5,159 nt of DNA from Alphaproteobacteria bacterium (GCA_018830415.1 JAHJSJ010000129.1:1-5159), one strand, 5' to 3'. Shown: positions 1 through 5,159, counted from the stretch's first letter. Notes: a model not told the origin generated them from the sequence alone. Translations and numbers: made by a program.

Positions 1-248
1 CCGGTGCCGTGATAGCCCTGCACCATCACCCGGCGATTATGCGCAAAGCCCGCAAGGATCGCCAGCGTGGTATCGGGATCGAACACATAGGAATCGTCAA
101 TTTCGGGCACGTGCTCGCTCAGATGCGAGAAGGCGGGCACCTGCCAATCGACATCGATACCGAACGTCTCGCGGACGTTGACGGTGGTATCGGGCTGAGC
201 CGGAAGGGCGGTATCGCCGGTGACATTGTTCTTGGAATGTGCAGTCAT
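1..248 (-). CDS. cobS: Aerobic cobaltochelatase subunit CobS, N-terminal part (cut by window edge)
   Basis: CobS is the AAA+ ATPase subunit that, with CobT and CobN, inserts cobalt into hydrogenobyrinic acid a,c-diamide in the aerobic cobalamin pathway in the cytoplasm. Reading leftwards from the ATG at 248-246 gives 82 full residues. They include VNVRETFGID (23-32), VPAFSHLSEHVPEID (37-51), LAILAGFAHNRRVMVQ (62-77) and then GYHGT (78-82), which begins the Walker A loop; the window ends inside that loop. This matches the CobS N-terminal domain and the start of the ATPase core. The first roughly 20 residues look variable and could be shorter if a later start is used. A weak GGACGG lies just before the ATG. 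cobT would be expected beyond base 1. The identity is clear; the rest of the gene is unseen, so intactness is not known. Confidence 0.93.
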   Translation of the reverse strand, partial: MTAHSKNNVTGDTALPAQPDTTVNVRETFGIDVDWQVPAFSHLSEHVPEIDDSYVFDPDTTLAILAGFAHNRRVMVQGYHGT

Positions 249-294
249 CGTGCCGTCCGGTTAGAACGCATGGGCGCGGCCTGCAAGCGGTGGT

Positions 295-314
295 TTGCCA
301 ATAAGGGCTGGCAA
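295..314. repeat. Short inverted repeat in the cobS / oxygenase divergent gap
   Basis: TTGCCA (295-300) and its exact reverse complement TGGCAA (309-314) are separated by 8 bases, in the 117-base gap between two divergently transcribed genes. Dyads of this size and position often bind dimeric repressors or activators. Six paired bases can also occur by chance, and I cannot link this one to a named regulator. The remainder of the gap holds nothing else I recognise except the promoter-like element next to the oxygenase start. Confidence 0.25.
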
Positions 315-329
315 TTTGGGTGAGCGCGT

Positions 330-358
330 TTCCCTCCGCAACGCTTCACGCCTATAAC
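330..358 (+). promoter_or_regulatory. Possible sigma-70-type promoter for the oxygenase gene
   Basis: TATAAC (353-358) matches five of six bases of the -10 consensus. A poor -35 candidate, TTCCCT (330-335, three of six), lies 17 bases upstream. Transcription from such a -10 would begin near 364-366, almost exactly on the ATG at 366, implying a leaderless or nearly leaderless mRNA. This agrees with the lack of a convincing Shine-Dalgarno sequence before that ATG. The -10 match is visible in the sequence; the leaderless reading is inference. Confidence 0.35.
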
Positions 359-365
359 GGACGCC

Positions 366-1205
366 ATGCCCGATCCGGTCGAATCGCTGCGTTTGAAACT
401 GGTGTCGCAAGTGCGCGGGGTGTTTCACGATGTGAGCAAGGGGCACACGCCAACCCCGCCTTCGGACGAGGCGCTGTTTGCCTGCGATACCCCGATCCGG
501 CTGGTGCACGCCGATATCGTCGGGATGATGACCGGCGGGGTGCGGGCACTGCTGCTGCAAATGCTCCACCCCCACGCGCTGCAAGGGGTGCTGGATCATT
601 CCAATTTCCGCGAGGATATGCACGGGCGGCTGCAACGCACCGCGCGGTTCATCGCGATCACCACCTTTGGCCACCGCGATGATGCGATCAAGGCGATCGA
701 CCGCGTGAACCGCATCCACGCGAAAGTGGGTGGCACCCTGCCCGATGGTTCGACCTATCAGGCGGCCAATCCGCGCACGCTGGCATGGGTGCATGTGACC
801 GAGGCGCAAAGCTTCCTCGCCGGATACCTGAGGCACGTCCGCCCCGATATGCCCGGCGCAGAGCAGGACGAATATTACCGCCAGTTCGCCGTGATCGCCC
901 GCGCGCTGGGGGCCGATCCCGTGCCCGAAACCCGCGCCGAGGCCGAGGCGATTTTCCGCGAATTGCGCCATGATCTTGGCGCGTCTCCCGCCGCGCGCGA
1001 GGTGGCGCAGCTTGTCCTGACCCAGCGCCCCAAAGGCACGCCGCTCGCCGTGCAGACGGTGATGACTGCGGATGCCGTGGCGATGCTGCCCGATTGGGCG
1101 CGCACCATGTTGCGGCTGCAACGCCCCATGCTGACCGCGCTGCCCGCGCGGGCCGCCACATGGGGTATGGGCCGCACCTTGCGCTGGGCGTTCCGTCAGG
1201 GTTGA
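366..1205 (+). CDS. MpaB-type oxygenase family protein (DUF2236)
   Basis: This 279-residue protein belongs to the family named for MpaB (mycophenolic acid oxygenase) and related to the latex-clearing rubber oxygenases (Lcp), which are helical b-type haem enzymes. Its natural substrate is unknown. Family-like blocks are LLLQMLHPHALQGVLDHSNF (62-81), RLQRTARFIAITTFG (88-102), a helix with H118 in RIHAKVGGTLPDG, and LAWVHVTEAQSFL (139-151). R88, R91-T92 and H118 are candidates for positions equivalent to the Lcp haem-pocket Arg, Lys-Thr and proximal His, but this alignment is by eye. No signal peptide is evident, so it is probably cytoplasmic. The start at 366 is favoured because MPDPVESLRLKLVSQVRGVF resembles the usual N-terminus of close relatives and the next in-frame Met is residue 54. 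There is no good Shine-Dalgarno site. It is followed by a DUF1428 gene 38 bases downstream on the same strand. Confidence 0.85.
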   Translation: MPDPVESLRLKLVSQVRGVFHDVSKGHTPTPPSDEALFACDTPIRLVHADIVGMMTGGVRALLLQMLHPHALQGVLDHSNFREDMHGRLQRTARFIAITTFGHRDDAIKAIDRVNRIHAKVGGTLPDGSTYQAANPRTLAWVHVTEAQSFLAGYLRHVRPDMPGAEQDEYYRQFAVIARALGADPVPETRAEAEAIFRELRHDLGASPAAREVAQLVLTQRPKGTPLAVQTVMTADAVAMLPDWARTMLRLQRPMLTALPARAATWGMGRTLRWAFRQG

Positions 1206-1207
1206 AC

Positions 1208-1225
1208 CGGCGCCGAGGGGCGCCG
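1208..1225 (+). promoter_or_regulatory. Intercistronic all-GC stem-loop before DUF1428
   Basis: CGGCGCC (1208-1214) pairs perfectly with GGCGCCG (1219-1225) around the four-base loop GAGG. It sits three bases after the oxygenase stop codon and two bases before the GGGAGG ribosome binding site of the next gene. A seven-pair GC-only stem should be stable in mRNA. No U-run follows, so it does not look like an intrinsic terminator. It could protect an upstream transcript end, mark a processing site or tune translation of DUF1428; these roles are inference. Confidence 0.45.
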
Positions 1226-1227
1226 CA

Positions 1228-1233
1228 GGGAGG
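1228..1233 (+). promoter_or_regulatory. Strong ribosome binding site for the DUF1428 gene
   Basis: GGGAGG followed by a purine-rich AAAGAAAGAC spacer lies 10 bases before the ATG at 1244. It is the strongest Shine-Dalgarno match in the window and fixes the start, excluding the upstream in-frame ATG at 1094, which lies deep in the oxygenase gene. Confidence 0.8.
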
Positions 1234-1243
1234 AAAGAAAGAC

Positions 1244-1615
1244 ATGACTTACATCGATGGTTTCGTGATTGCCGTGCCAAAAGCCAACCGCCAGAAGTTC
1301 ATCGACCACGCTGAACACGCCGATCCGATCTTCGTCGAGATGGGCGCGATCCGCGTGATCGAATGCTGGGCCGATGATGTGCCCGCAGGCGAGCACACCG
1401 ATTTCCGCAAGGCGGTGAAGGCGGCCGAGGACGAGGATGTCGTGTTCAGCTGGATCGAATGGCCCGACAAGGCAACGCGCGATGCCGGGATGGCCAAAAT
1501 GATGGCACCCGATTTTGTCGACCCGCGCATGGACCCGGTGACCAATCCGATGCCGTTCGATGGCAAGCGCATGATCTTTGGCGGGTTTGTCCCCGTGGTT
1601 GCATTGGGGAAATAA
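1244..1615 (+). CDS. DUF1428 family protein (YbaA-like)
   Basis: A 123-residue protein that matches the DUF1428 family, small dimeric alpha/beta-barrel (ferredoxin-like) proteins that include E. coli YbaA, of unknown biochemical role. Recognisable parts are MTYIDGFVIAVPKANRQKFI (1-20), the block ADPIFVEMGAIRVIECWADDVPAG, the helix-and-strand run DFRKAVKAAEDEDVVFSWIEWPDKATRD, MMAPDFVDPRMDP, and the C-terminal PFDGKRMIFGGFVPV, which is close to the family's usual ending. Length is typical and the gene appears intact. It shares the strand with the MpaB-type gene and probably a transcript. Family members are often encoded as lone stress-associated or accessory genes, so context gives little about function. 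Family assignment is strong, role unknown. Confidence 0.92.
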   Translation: MTYIDGFVIAVPKANRQKFIDHAEHADPIFVEMGAIRVIECWADDVPAGEHTDFRKAVKAAEDEDVVFSWIEWPDKATRDAGMAKMMAPDFVDPRMDPVTNPMPFDGKRMIFGGFVPVVALGK

Positions 1616-1633
1616 TATGGCTGAACTCCCATC

Positions 1634-1661
1634 GCCATGAGCGGCGGGCAGTTGTCATGGC
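1634..1661. terminator. Candidate bidirectional terminator hairpin
   Basis: GCCATGA (1634-1640) and its reverse complement TCATGGC (1655-1661) form a seven-pair stem around a 14-base loop. It lies in the 53-base gap between the stop of DUF1428 (1615) and the stop of the convergent J-domain gene (1669). Position favours a shared transcription end. There is no T-run on either side and the loop is large, so efficiency would be low or need other factors. A weaker alternative pairing uses ATGGC at 1617-1621 with GCCAT at 1634-1638. Confidence 0.35.
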
Positions 1662-1668
1662 CTGCGCG

Positions 1669-2277
1669 CTAAGCCAACGCCGCGCTTTTCCTGAGCACCT
1701 GATAGGCTTCGACCACTGCGGTCAGGCGCGCTTCGTGCCGCCGGTCGCCGCCGTTGCGGTCGGGGTGGTAACGCCGCACCAGTTCGGAATAACGCCGCCG
1801 CAGCCGGGCGGCGTCGGTGTCGCTGCCCAGCCCCAGCACCTCCAGCGCCTGCGCTTCTTCACGCGAGAAGCGGCCTGACGCGGCCATCTGCCCTTCGCGT
1901 TCAGCCCGGCTGCGGATGCCTCGTGCGCGCGCCGCGATGGCGTCGAGCGGATCGGCATAATCCGCCCAGCGCGGCACGCCGTCCACCCCCGCATCGGGGC
2001 GAAAGGTGCGCGATTCGGTGCGCCACCCGGCAATCGGTGATTGCGCGGCGATGATTTCTTCCGCGCTCATGCCGTCAAACCAGTCATATCCCGCGTTGAA
2101 TTCGCGCACATGATCAAGGCAGAACCAGCGCCATTCGCCCGGCCCGTCAAAGCCATTGGGGCGGCGGCCGGGTGCGCGAAATTCGCCCGCCTCGCGGCAA
2201 GCAGGCGCTTCGCATCGCGATTGCGCGCTCTCGACCCGGCCATGAAACCGCGATGAAGGTTTGGGGCGTGACGACAT
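1669..2277 (-). CDS. J-domain (DnaJ-like) protein with C-terminal J domain, CobS-neighbourhood type
   Basis: This 202-residue protein is a probable Hsp70 (DnaK) co-chaperone. The J domain is at the C-terminus (about 141-198): ALEVLGL starts helix I, RLRRRYSELVRRYHPDRNGGD carries the HPD motif at 171-173, and ARLTAVVEAYQVLR forms helix III. The N-terminal half has a conserved block with C22, C27, C53 and H56 (RCEAPAC...WFCLDH), spaced so that a metal site is possible, followed by VREFNAGYDWFDGMS (57-71). I placed the start at the ATG at 2277-2275 because MSSRPKPSSRFHGRVES matches how relatives begin. The reading frame stays open upstream to 2496 and another Met lies at 2319, but those residues look non-coding and would run into bolA's leader or coding sequence. 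No strong ribosome binding site marks the chosen start. Relatives commonly lie beside cobS and bolA, which suggests a client in that set. Confidence 0.88.
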   Translation of the reverse strand: MSSRPKPSSRFHGRVESAQSRCEAPACREAGEFRAPGRRPNGFDGPGEWRWFCLDHVREFNAGYDWFDGMSAEEIIAAQSPIAGWRTESRTFRPDAGVDGVPRWADYADPLDAIAARARGIRSRAEREGQMAASGRFSREEAQALEVLGLGSDTDAARLRRRYSELVRRYHPDRNGGDRRHEARLTAVVEAYQVLRKSAALA

Positions 2278-2343
2278 AGGGCTTGAGAATGGCGATCCTG
2301 CCCCCAAGTTCCAAGCCATAATCGCGCCGCCATGCCTGCAAAA

Positions 2344-2349
2344 AAGGAA
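2344..2349 (+). promoter_or_regulatory. Ribosome binding site for bolA
   Basis: AAGGAA lies 7 bases before the ATG at 2357 and decides this start over the in-frame ATG at 2261, which would add 32 residues unlike any BolA. The 79-base gap shared with the divergent J-domain gene also contains CATAAT (2317-2322), a fair -10-like element for bolA, but no matching -35 is seen. Confidence 0.65.
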
Positions 2350-2356
2350 AGCCTTG

Positions 2357-2629
2357 ATGACCGGAACCGTTGCCGACGAAATGCACACCTTGCTGACCGA
2401 GGCATTTGCCCCGACACGGCTCGCCATCATCAATGACAGTGCCAAGCACAGCGGGCACATGGGCGACGATGGTTCGGGCGAATCGCATTTCACCATCGAG
2501 ATTGACGCGGCGGCGTTTGCCCCGATGAACCGCCTTGCCCGCCAGCGCGCGGTGATTGCGGCATTGGGCGATATCGTTGGCGGGCGGGTTCATGCGGTGG
2601 CGATCAAGGCGGGCGTGCCGGCCGAATGA
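2357..2629 (+). CDS. bolA: BolA family protein
   Basis: A 90-residue BolA-family protein. BolA proteins pair with monothiol glutaredoxins to form [2Fe-2S] heterodimers involved in iron-sulfur trafficking; some also act as transcription regulators through a KH-like fold. The core motif INDSAKHSGHMGDDGSGESH (25-44) is followed by FTIEI, the helix FAPMNRLARQRAVIAALGDI (54-73) and VHAVAI (78-83). H79 is the near-invariant C-terminal His that serves as a cluster ligand in BolA-glutaredoxin complexes; H31 and H34 are also kept. The RQR at 62-64 replaces the RHR of E. coli BolA, which I believe is common in alphaproteobacteria. Length is normal. It is first in the plus-strand operon, divergent from the J-domain gene, and overlaps the Nudix gene by four bases (ATGA). 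Confidence 0.93.
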   Translation: MTGTVADEMHTLLTEAFAPTRLAIINDSAKHSGHMGDDGSGESHFTIEIDAAAFAPMNRLARQRAVIAALGDIVGGRVHAVAIKAGVPAE

Positions 2630-3078
2630 GCGCGGGCCCGGTATTGCGCCTGCGCCGCGCGGCGCGGCTGATCGTGCTTGATGCGCATGGCCGCGCGCTG
2701 ATGTTCCGTTATGACGTGCCGGGTCGCCCGCCCTTCTGGGTGACGGCAGGCGGCGAGTGCGAGCCGGGCGAAAGTTTCGAGGATGCCGCGAGGCGCGAAT
2801 TGTTCGAGGAAACCGGCTTCACCGCCGATCCCGGCCCGCAAATCGCACAAATGACGCCCGAATTCATCACGGTTCAGGGCGAGCCGGTGCAGGCGGATGA
2901 ACGCTTTTTTCTGGTGCGCGTGGCCGAAGCGCGGATCGACACCAGCCGCCACACCGCGACCGAACAGGCGATGATGACCCAGCACCGCTGGTTCACCCGC
3001 GAAGAGCTTGCCCACTGGCCCGAAGCGGTGTTTCCTGCCAATATCATCGCCATGATCGAGCAGGAGCAACACCCATGA
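2626..3078 (+). CDS. Nudix hydrolase
   Basis: A 150-residue cytoplasmic Nudix enzyme expected to hydrolyse a nucleoside diphosphate linked to another group, using a divalent metal. The Nudix box is complete at 43-65: G43, five residues, E49, seven residues, then REL (57-59), F60, E61-E62, T63, G64 and F65, with the metal-binding glutamates in place. The N-terminal strand RAARLIVLDAHGRALMFRYD (11-30) and the C-terminal HRWFTREELAHWPEAVFP (about 119-136) fit the fold. The lead-in resembles broad-specificity housekeeping Nudix proteins, so substrate cannot be named. The start at 2626 overlaps the bolA stop as ATGA and has little Shine-Dalgarno sequence of its own, pointing to translational coupling. 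It overlaps the pirin gene in the same way at the other end. Confidence 0.93.
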   Translation: MSAGPVLRLRRAARLIVLDAHGRALMFRYDVPGRPPFWVTAGGECEPGESFEDAARRELFEETGFTADPGPQIAQMTPEFITVQGEPVQADERFFLVRVAEARIDTSRHTATEQAMMTQHRWFTREELAHWPEAVFPANIIAMIEQEQHP

Positions 3079-3965
3079 TCACGCCCATATTCACGCAGAC
3101 AATCACCCCCGTCACTCATGATCTGGGTGCGTTTGAGGTGCGACGCGTGCTGCCTTCGCGCGCGCGCTCGATGGTGGGGCCGTTCATCTTTGTCGATCAG
3201 TTCGGCCCGGCCAATCTGACCGGCGACGGCATGAATGTGCGCCCGCATCCGCATATCAACCTGGCCACGGTGACATGGCTGTTCGACGGTGCGATTGACC
3301 ACCGTGACAGCCTTGGCAGTTTTGCCACGATCCGCCCCGGGCAGGTCAACCTGATGACCGCAGGGCGCGGGATCGTGCATTCCGAACGCAGCCCCAAGGC
3401 GGAATTGGCGACCAATCCTGGGATGTTCGGCATGCAGACATGGCTCGCCCTGCCGGACGGGCGTGAGGAGATCGACCCGGCGTTCGAGGCCGTGACCGAT
3501 CTCCCCGTGGTTGCCGATAATGGTGCCAAGGCATGGGTCATCATGGGCGAATTGTGGGGCGCGCGTGCCCCCACCACCACCCACGCCGCGACGATCTATG
3601 CCGAGATTGTGCTGGAGCCCGGCGGATCGATCCCGCTGGATGCGGATGCCGATGAACGCGCGGTGATGCTGGTGAGCGGCGATGCCAGTGTCGATGGCGT
3701 CGCGCTTGAACGATACCAGTTGGCCGTGCTCGCACCGGGCGCGGCGATGCGGTTGGCCAGCGATAACGGCGGGCGGGTGATGCTGCTCGGCGGTGAGGCT
3801 TTCGCCACCAAGCGTCACGTCTTCTGGAACTTCGTCAGCTCTGATCGCGAACGGATCAATCAGGCCAAGGACGATTGGCGCGCGGGCCGTTTTCCAAAGG
3901 TGTCGGGCGACGAAGACGAATTTATCCCCTTGCCCGAAAAGCCCAACACCGTCAGCTATCCCTGA
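3075..3965 (+). CDS. Pirin family protein
   Basis: A 296-residue bicupin-fold protein of the pirin family. Pirins bind one iron in the N-terminal cupin; some bacterial members have quercetin 2,3-dioxygenase activity, others modulate enzymes or transcription, so the specific role is open. The metal ligands are all present by motif: H58 and H60 in VRPHPHINLATVTWLF, and H102 and E104 in NLMTAGRGIVHSER (92-105). HRDSLGS (76-82) is also characteristic. The C-terminal cupin includes PGGSIPLDADADERAVMLVSG, and the protein ends with the usual pirin_C-like FWNFVSSDRERINQAKDDW (263-281). AGGAG at 3062-3066 stands 8 bases before the ATG, and this ATG overlaps the Nudix stop as ATGA. The gene appears intact and of normal length. 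Confidence 0.94.
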   Translation: MITPIFTQTITPVTHDLGAFEVRRVLPSRARSMVGPFIFVDQFGPANLTGDGMNVRPHPHINLATVTWLFDGAIDHRDSLGSFATIRPGQVNLMTAGRGIVHSERSPKAELATNPGMFGMQTWLALPDGREEIDPAFEAVTDLPVVADNGAKAWVIMGELWGARAPTTTHAATIYAEIVLEPGGSIPLDADADERAVMLVSGDASVDGVALERYQLAVLAPGAAMRLASDNGGRVMLLGGEAFATKRHVFWNFVSSDRERINQAKDDWRAGRFPKVSGDEDEFIPLPEKPNTVSYP

Positions 3966-3989
3966 ACGCATATTCGGGAGAGATCTGGC

Positions 3990-4799
3990 ATGGATTATTC
4001 GGGCAAGGTGGCGTGGATCACCGGGGCATCATCGGGGATCGGCGCGGCGCTGGCGCGCGAAGTGGCGGCGCGCGGCGCGCATGTGGTGCTGTCGGGCCGC
4101 GATGAAGCACGGCTGACCGAGGTTGCGGCGGATTGCGGTGAAAGCCTGCTGCTGCCCTTCGATGTGCGCGACGATGCCGCGCTGGCCGATGCCACAGCAA
4201 AAGCCATCGCGTGGAAAGGCGGGGTCGACATCGCCTTTGCCAATGCCGGCGTTTCCCAACGCAGCCGCGCATTGAACACCGATATGCAGGTTTATCGTGA
4301 CATCATCGCGATTGATCTGACCGCGCAGATTGCCTTTTCCCAAGGGTTGATCGGCCACATGGCAGAGCGCGGCTCCGGCGCGCTGGGGTTCATCTCATCC
4401 ATCGCGGGCAAAGTCGGGGTGCCGATGCGCACCGCCTATTGCGCGGCGAAGTTCGGACTGGCGGGCTATGCCGATGCGCTGCGGGCCGAACTGTCGCAGA
4501 GCGGTGTCAGCGTTCACACGATCTACCCCGGATCGGTCGCCACCAATGTCTCGCGCAATGCGCTGACTGGCGCGGGCGAGGCGCGCGGGCGCAGCGACAA
4601 GGCGATCGACGAAGGCATCCCTGCTGAGGTCGCCGCGCTCCAAATGCTCGACGGGATCGCGGCTGGGCAGCGCGAAATCATCATCGCCGAGGGCGCGGAA
4701 CAGGCGATGGGCGAATTGCGCCGCACGCCCGATACTTTGTTCGATTCTGTCGCAGGGATGGTCGCGGCTGGCTACATGGACAAGATGGAGCAAGGCTGA
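3990..4799 (+). CDS. Short-chain dehydrogenase/reductase (SDR), DHRS7 / 11-beta-HSD1-like
   Basis: A 269-residue classical SDR with a Rossmann fold that should use NAD(P)(H) to interconvert an alcohol and a carbonyl. The cofactor loop TGASSGIG is at 11-18, NAG at 85-87, the catalytic Ser at S137 (FISSIAG) and the YxxxK pair at Y150 and K154 in AYCAAKFGL. R37 in SGRDEARL, after the second strand, suggests NADP(H) preference. The run KVGVPMRTAYCAAKFGLAGY and the later YPGSVATNVSRNALTG resemble the DHRS7/DHRS7B-like subgroup. One oddity: the tetrad Asn is D109 (IDLTAQ where relatives have N-x-x-G). GGGAG at 3976-3980 lies 9 bases before the ATG. A 24-base gap separates it from pirin, and its stop overlaps the next start (TGATG). 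The physiological substrate is unknown. Confidence 0.93.
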   Translation: MDYSGKVAWITGASSGIGAALAREVAARGAHVVLSGRDEARLTEVAADCGESLLLPFDVRDDAALADATAKAIAWKGGVDIAFANAGVSQRSRALNTDMQVYRDIIAIDLTAQIAFSQGLIGHMAERGSGALGFISSIAGKVGVPMRTAYCAAKFGLAGYADALRAELSQSGVSVHTIYPGSVATNVSRNALTGAGEARGRSDKAIDEGIPAEVAALQMLDGIAAGQREIIIAEGAEQAMGELRRTPDTLFDSVAGMVAAGYMDKMEQG

Positions 4800-5159
4800 T
4801 GCATTTTGACCTCAAGCGCGTGGCCCTGCCCAACGGCATTCATCTTAACGTGGTGGACGAAGGCCCAGTCGATGCACCGGTGCTGATCTTCCTCCACGGC
4901 TTTCCCGAAAGCCACCGCACATGGCGGCATCAGATCGCGCATTTCAAGGATCGGTTCCGCTGCATCGCCCCTGACCAGCGCGGCTATCGCGGATCGTCAA
5001 AGCCGCAGGATGTGGCCGCCTACACGCCGGACAAGCTGATCGGTGATGTGTTCCTGCTGGCAGACGCGCTGGGGATCGGCAGCTTTACCATCGTCGGGCA
5101 TGATTGGGGCGGCGCGATTGCGTGGGGTGTGGCGCTGGGCGGCCAGCACGCACGGGTGA
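4799..5159 (+). CDS. Alpha/beta hydrolase, epoxide hydrolase-like, N-terminal part (cut by window edge)
   Basis: The first 120 residues of an alpha/beta-hydrolase-fold enzyme, open through the window end. LIFLHGFPESHRTW (29-42) holds the HGxP oxyanion-hole motif typical of epoxide hydrolases. APDQRGYRGSSKP (57-69) is the usual strand-and-loop before the core helix, and TIVGHDWGGAIAW (97-109) is the nucleophile elbow with Asp D102 as nucleophile. An Asp nucleophile followed by Trp occurs in soluble epoxide hydrolases and in haloalkane dehalogenases; the HGFPES sequence favours epoxide hydrolase. The catalytic His, the acid and the cap-domain tyrosines lie beyond the window and would settle this. 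GGAG at 4787-4790 stands 8 bases before the ATG, which overlaps the SDR stop by one base, so it belongs to the same operon. Confidence 0.87.
   Translation, partial: MHFDLKRVALPNGIHLNVVDEGPVDAPVLIFLHGFPESHRTWRHQIAHFKDRFRCIAPDQRGYRGSSKPQDVAAYTPDKLIGDVFLLADALGIGSFTIVGHDWGGAIAWGVALGGQHARV

Noticed and set aside
9..323. A 104-codon plus-strand frame over the cobS start, including a possible 17-residue small ORF at 270-323
   Set aside because: It is the reverse of CobS codons for most of its length, and the ATG at 270 lacks a ribosome binding site.
261..1280. A 339-codon minus-strand open frame opposite the oxygenase gene
   Set aside because: It is rich in His, Arg, Gly and Pro without a recognisable domain, and mirrors a plus-strand gene with clear family motifs. 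Long antisense frames are usual in GC-rich DNA.
2317..2322. CATAAT as a bolA promoter -10
   Set aside because: The hexamer is good, but no -35 lies 16-18 bases upstream; TTGAGA at 2283-2288 is 28 bases away. Not listed as a feature in its own right.
2344..2355. AAGG-AAAG-CCTT mini-hairpin over the bolA ribosome binding site
   Set aside because: A stem of only four pairs is too weak to argue for translational control.
2278..2496. N-terminal extension of the J-domain frame by up to 73 residues
   Set aside because: The extra residues have no similarity to the family and overlap the bolA leader and coding sequence. The start at 2277 gives the expected N-terminus.
3232..3280. HINLATVTW in pirin instead of the HRGFETVTY of human and E. 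coli members
   Set aside because: The metal ligands are intact, and as I recall this variant is usual in one broad bacterial pirin subgroup, so it is not an anomaly.
2874..3971. A 365-codon minus-strand open frame opposite the pirin gene and the end of the Nudix gene
   Set aside because: It is longer than the true genes but has no domain, no ribosome binding site and a shadow-type composition. The sense strand carries complete Nudix and pirin motifs.

Overview
This window looks like ordinary chromosomal DNA from an alphaproteobacterium, most likely a sphingomonad (Sphingomonadales, for example an Erythrobacter- or Novosphingobium-like genus). The basis is the high GC content, the dense GC-ending codon use, an aerobic-type CobS, a J-domain protein with the FHGRVE...FNAGYDWF signature, and an MpaB/DUF2236 protein of the type I associate with this group. 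The genus is an inference. No mobile element, CRISPR array, tRNA, rRNA or phage gene is visible, and no stretch longer than about 120 bases lacks a gene.

Layout. (1) Bases 1-248, minus strand: the N-terminus of cobS, the AAA+ subunit of aerobic cobaltochelatase, cut by the window edge inside the Walker A motif. (2) Bases 366-1615, plus strand: a two-gene unit made of an MpaB-type (DUF2236) putative haem oxygenase and a DUF1428 (YbaA-like) protein, separated by a very stable predicted stem-loop. (3) Bases 1669-2277, minus strand: a 202-residue protein with a C-terminal J domain, convergent with DUF1428. (4) Bases 2357-5159, plus strand: a tightly packed run of bolA, a Nudix hydrolase, a pirin, a short-chain dehydrogenase and the start of an epoxide-hydrolase-like alpha/beta hydrolase. 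Junctions there are ATGA, ATGA, a 24-base gap and TGATG, so this is very probably one operon.

How the genes fit together. BolA, the J-domain protein and CobS recur as neighbours in alphaproteobacteria, as I remember it. Here the J-domain gene and cobS still point the same way, with bolA divergent from them, but the oxygenase/DUF1428 pair lies between them on the other strand. The simplest reading is that the pair was inserted into an older bolA / J-domain / cobS block. The bolA operon pairs an iron-sulfur-linked regulator with enzymes typical of metabolite clean-up and redox chemistry: a Nudix pyrophosphatase, a cupin-fold pirin, an NAD(P)-dependent reductase and an epoxide hydrolase. A shared substrate is not evident.

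I found no clearly new system. The best leads are the conserved but unexplained J-domain/BolA/CobS association, an Asn-to-Asp change in the SDR catalytic tetrad, a possible leaderless promoter for the oxygenase gene, and a GC-rich hairpin just upstream of the DUF1428 ribosome binding site.
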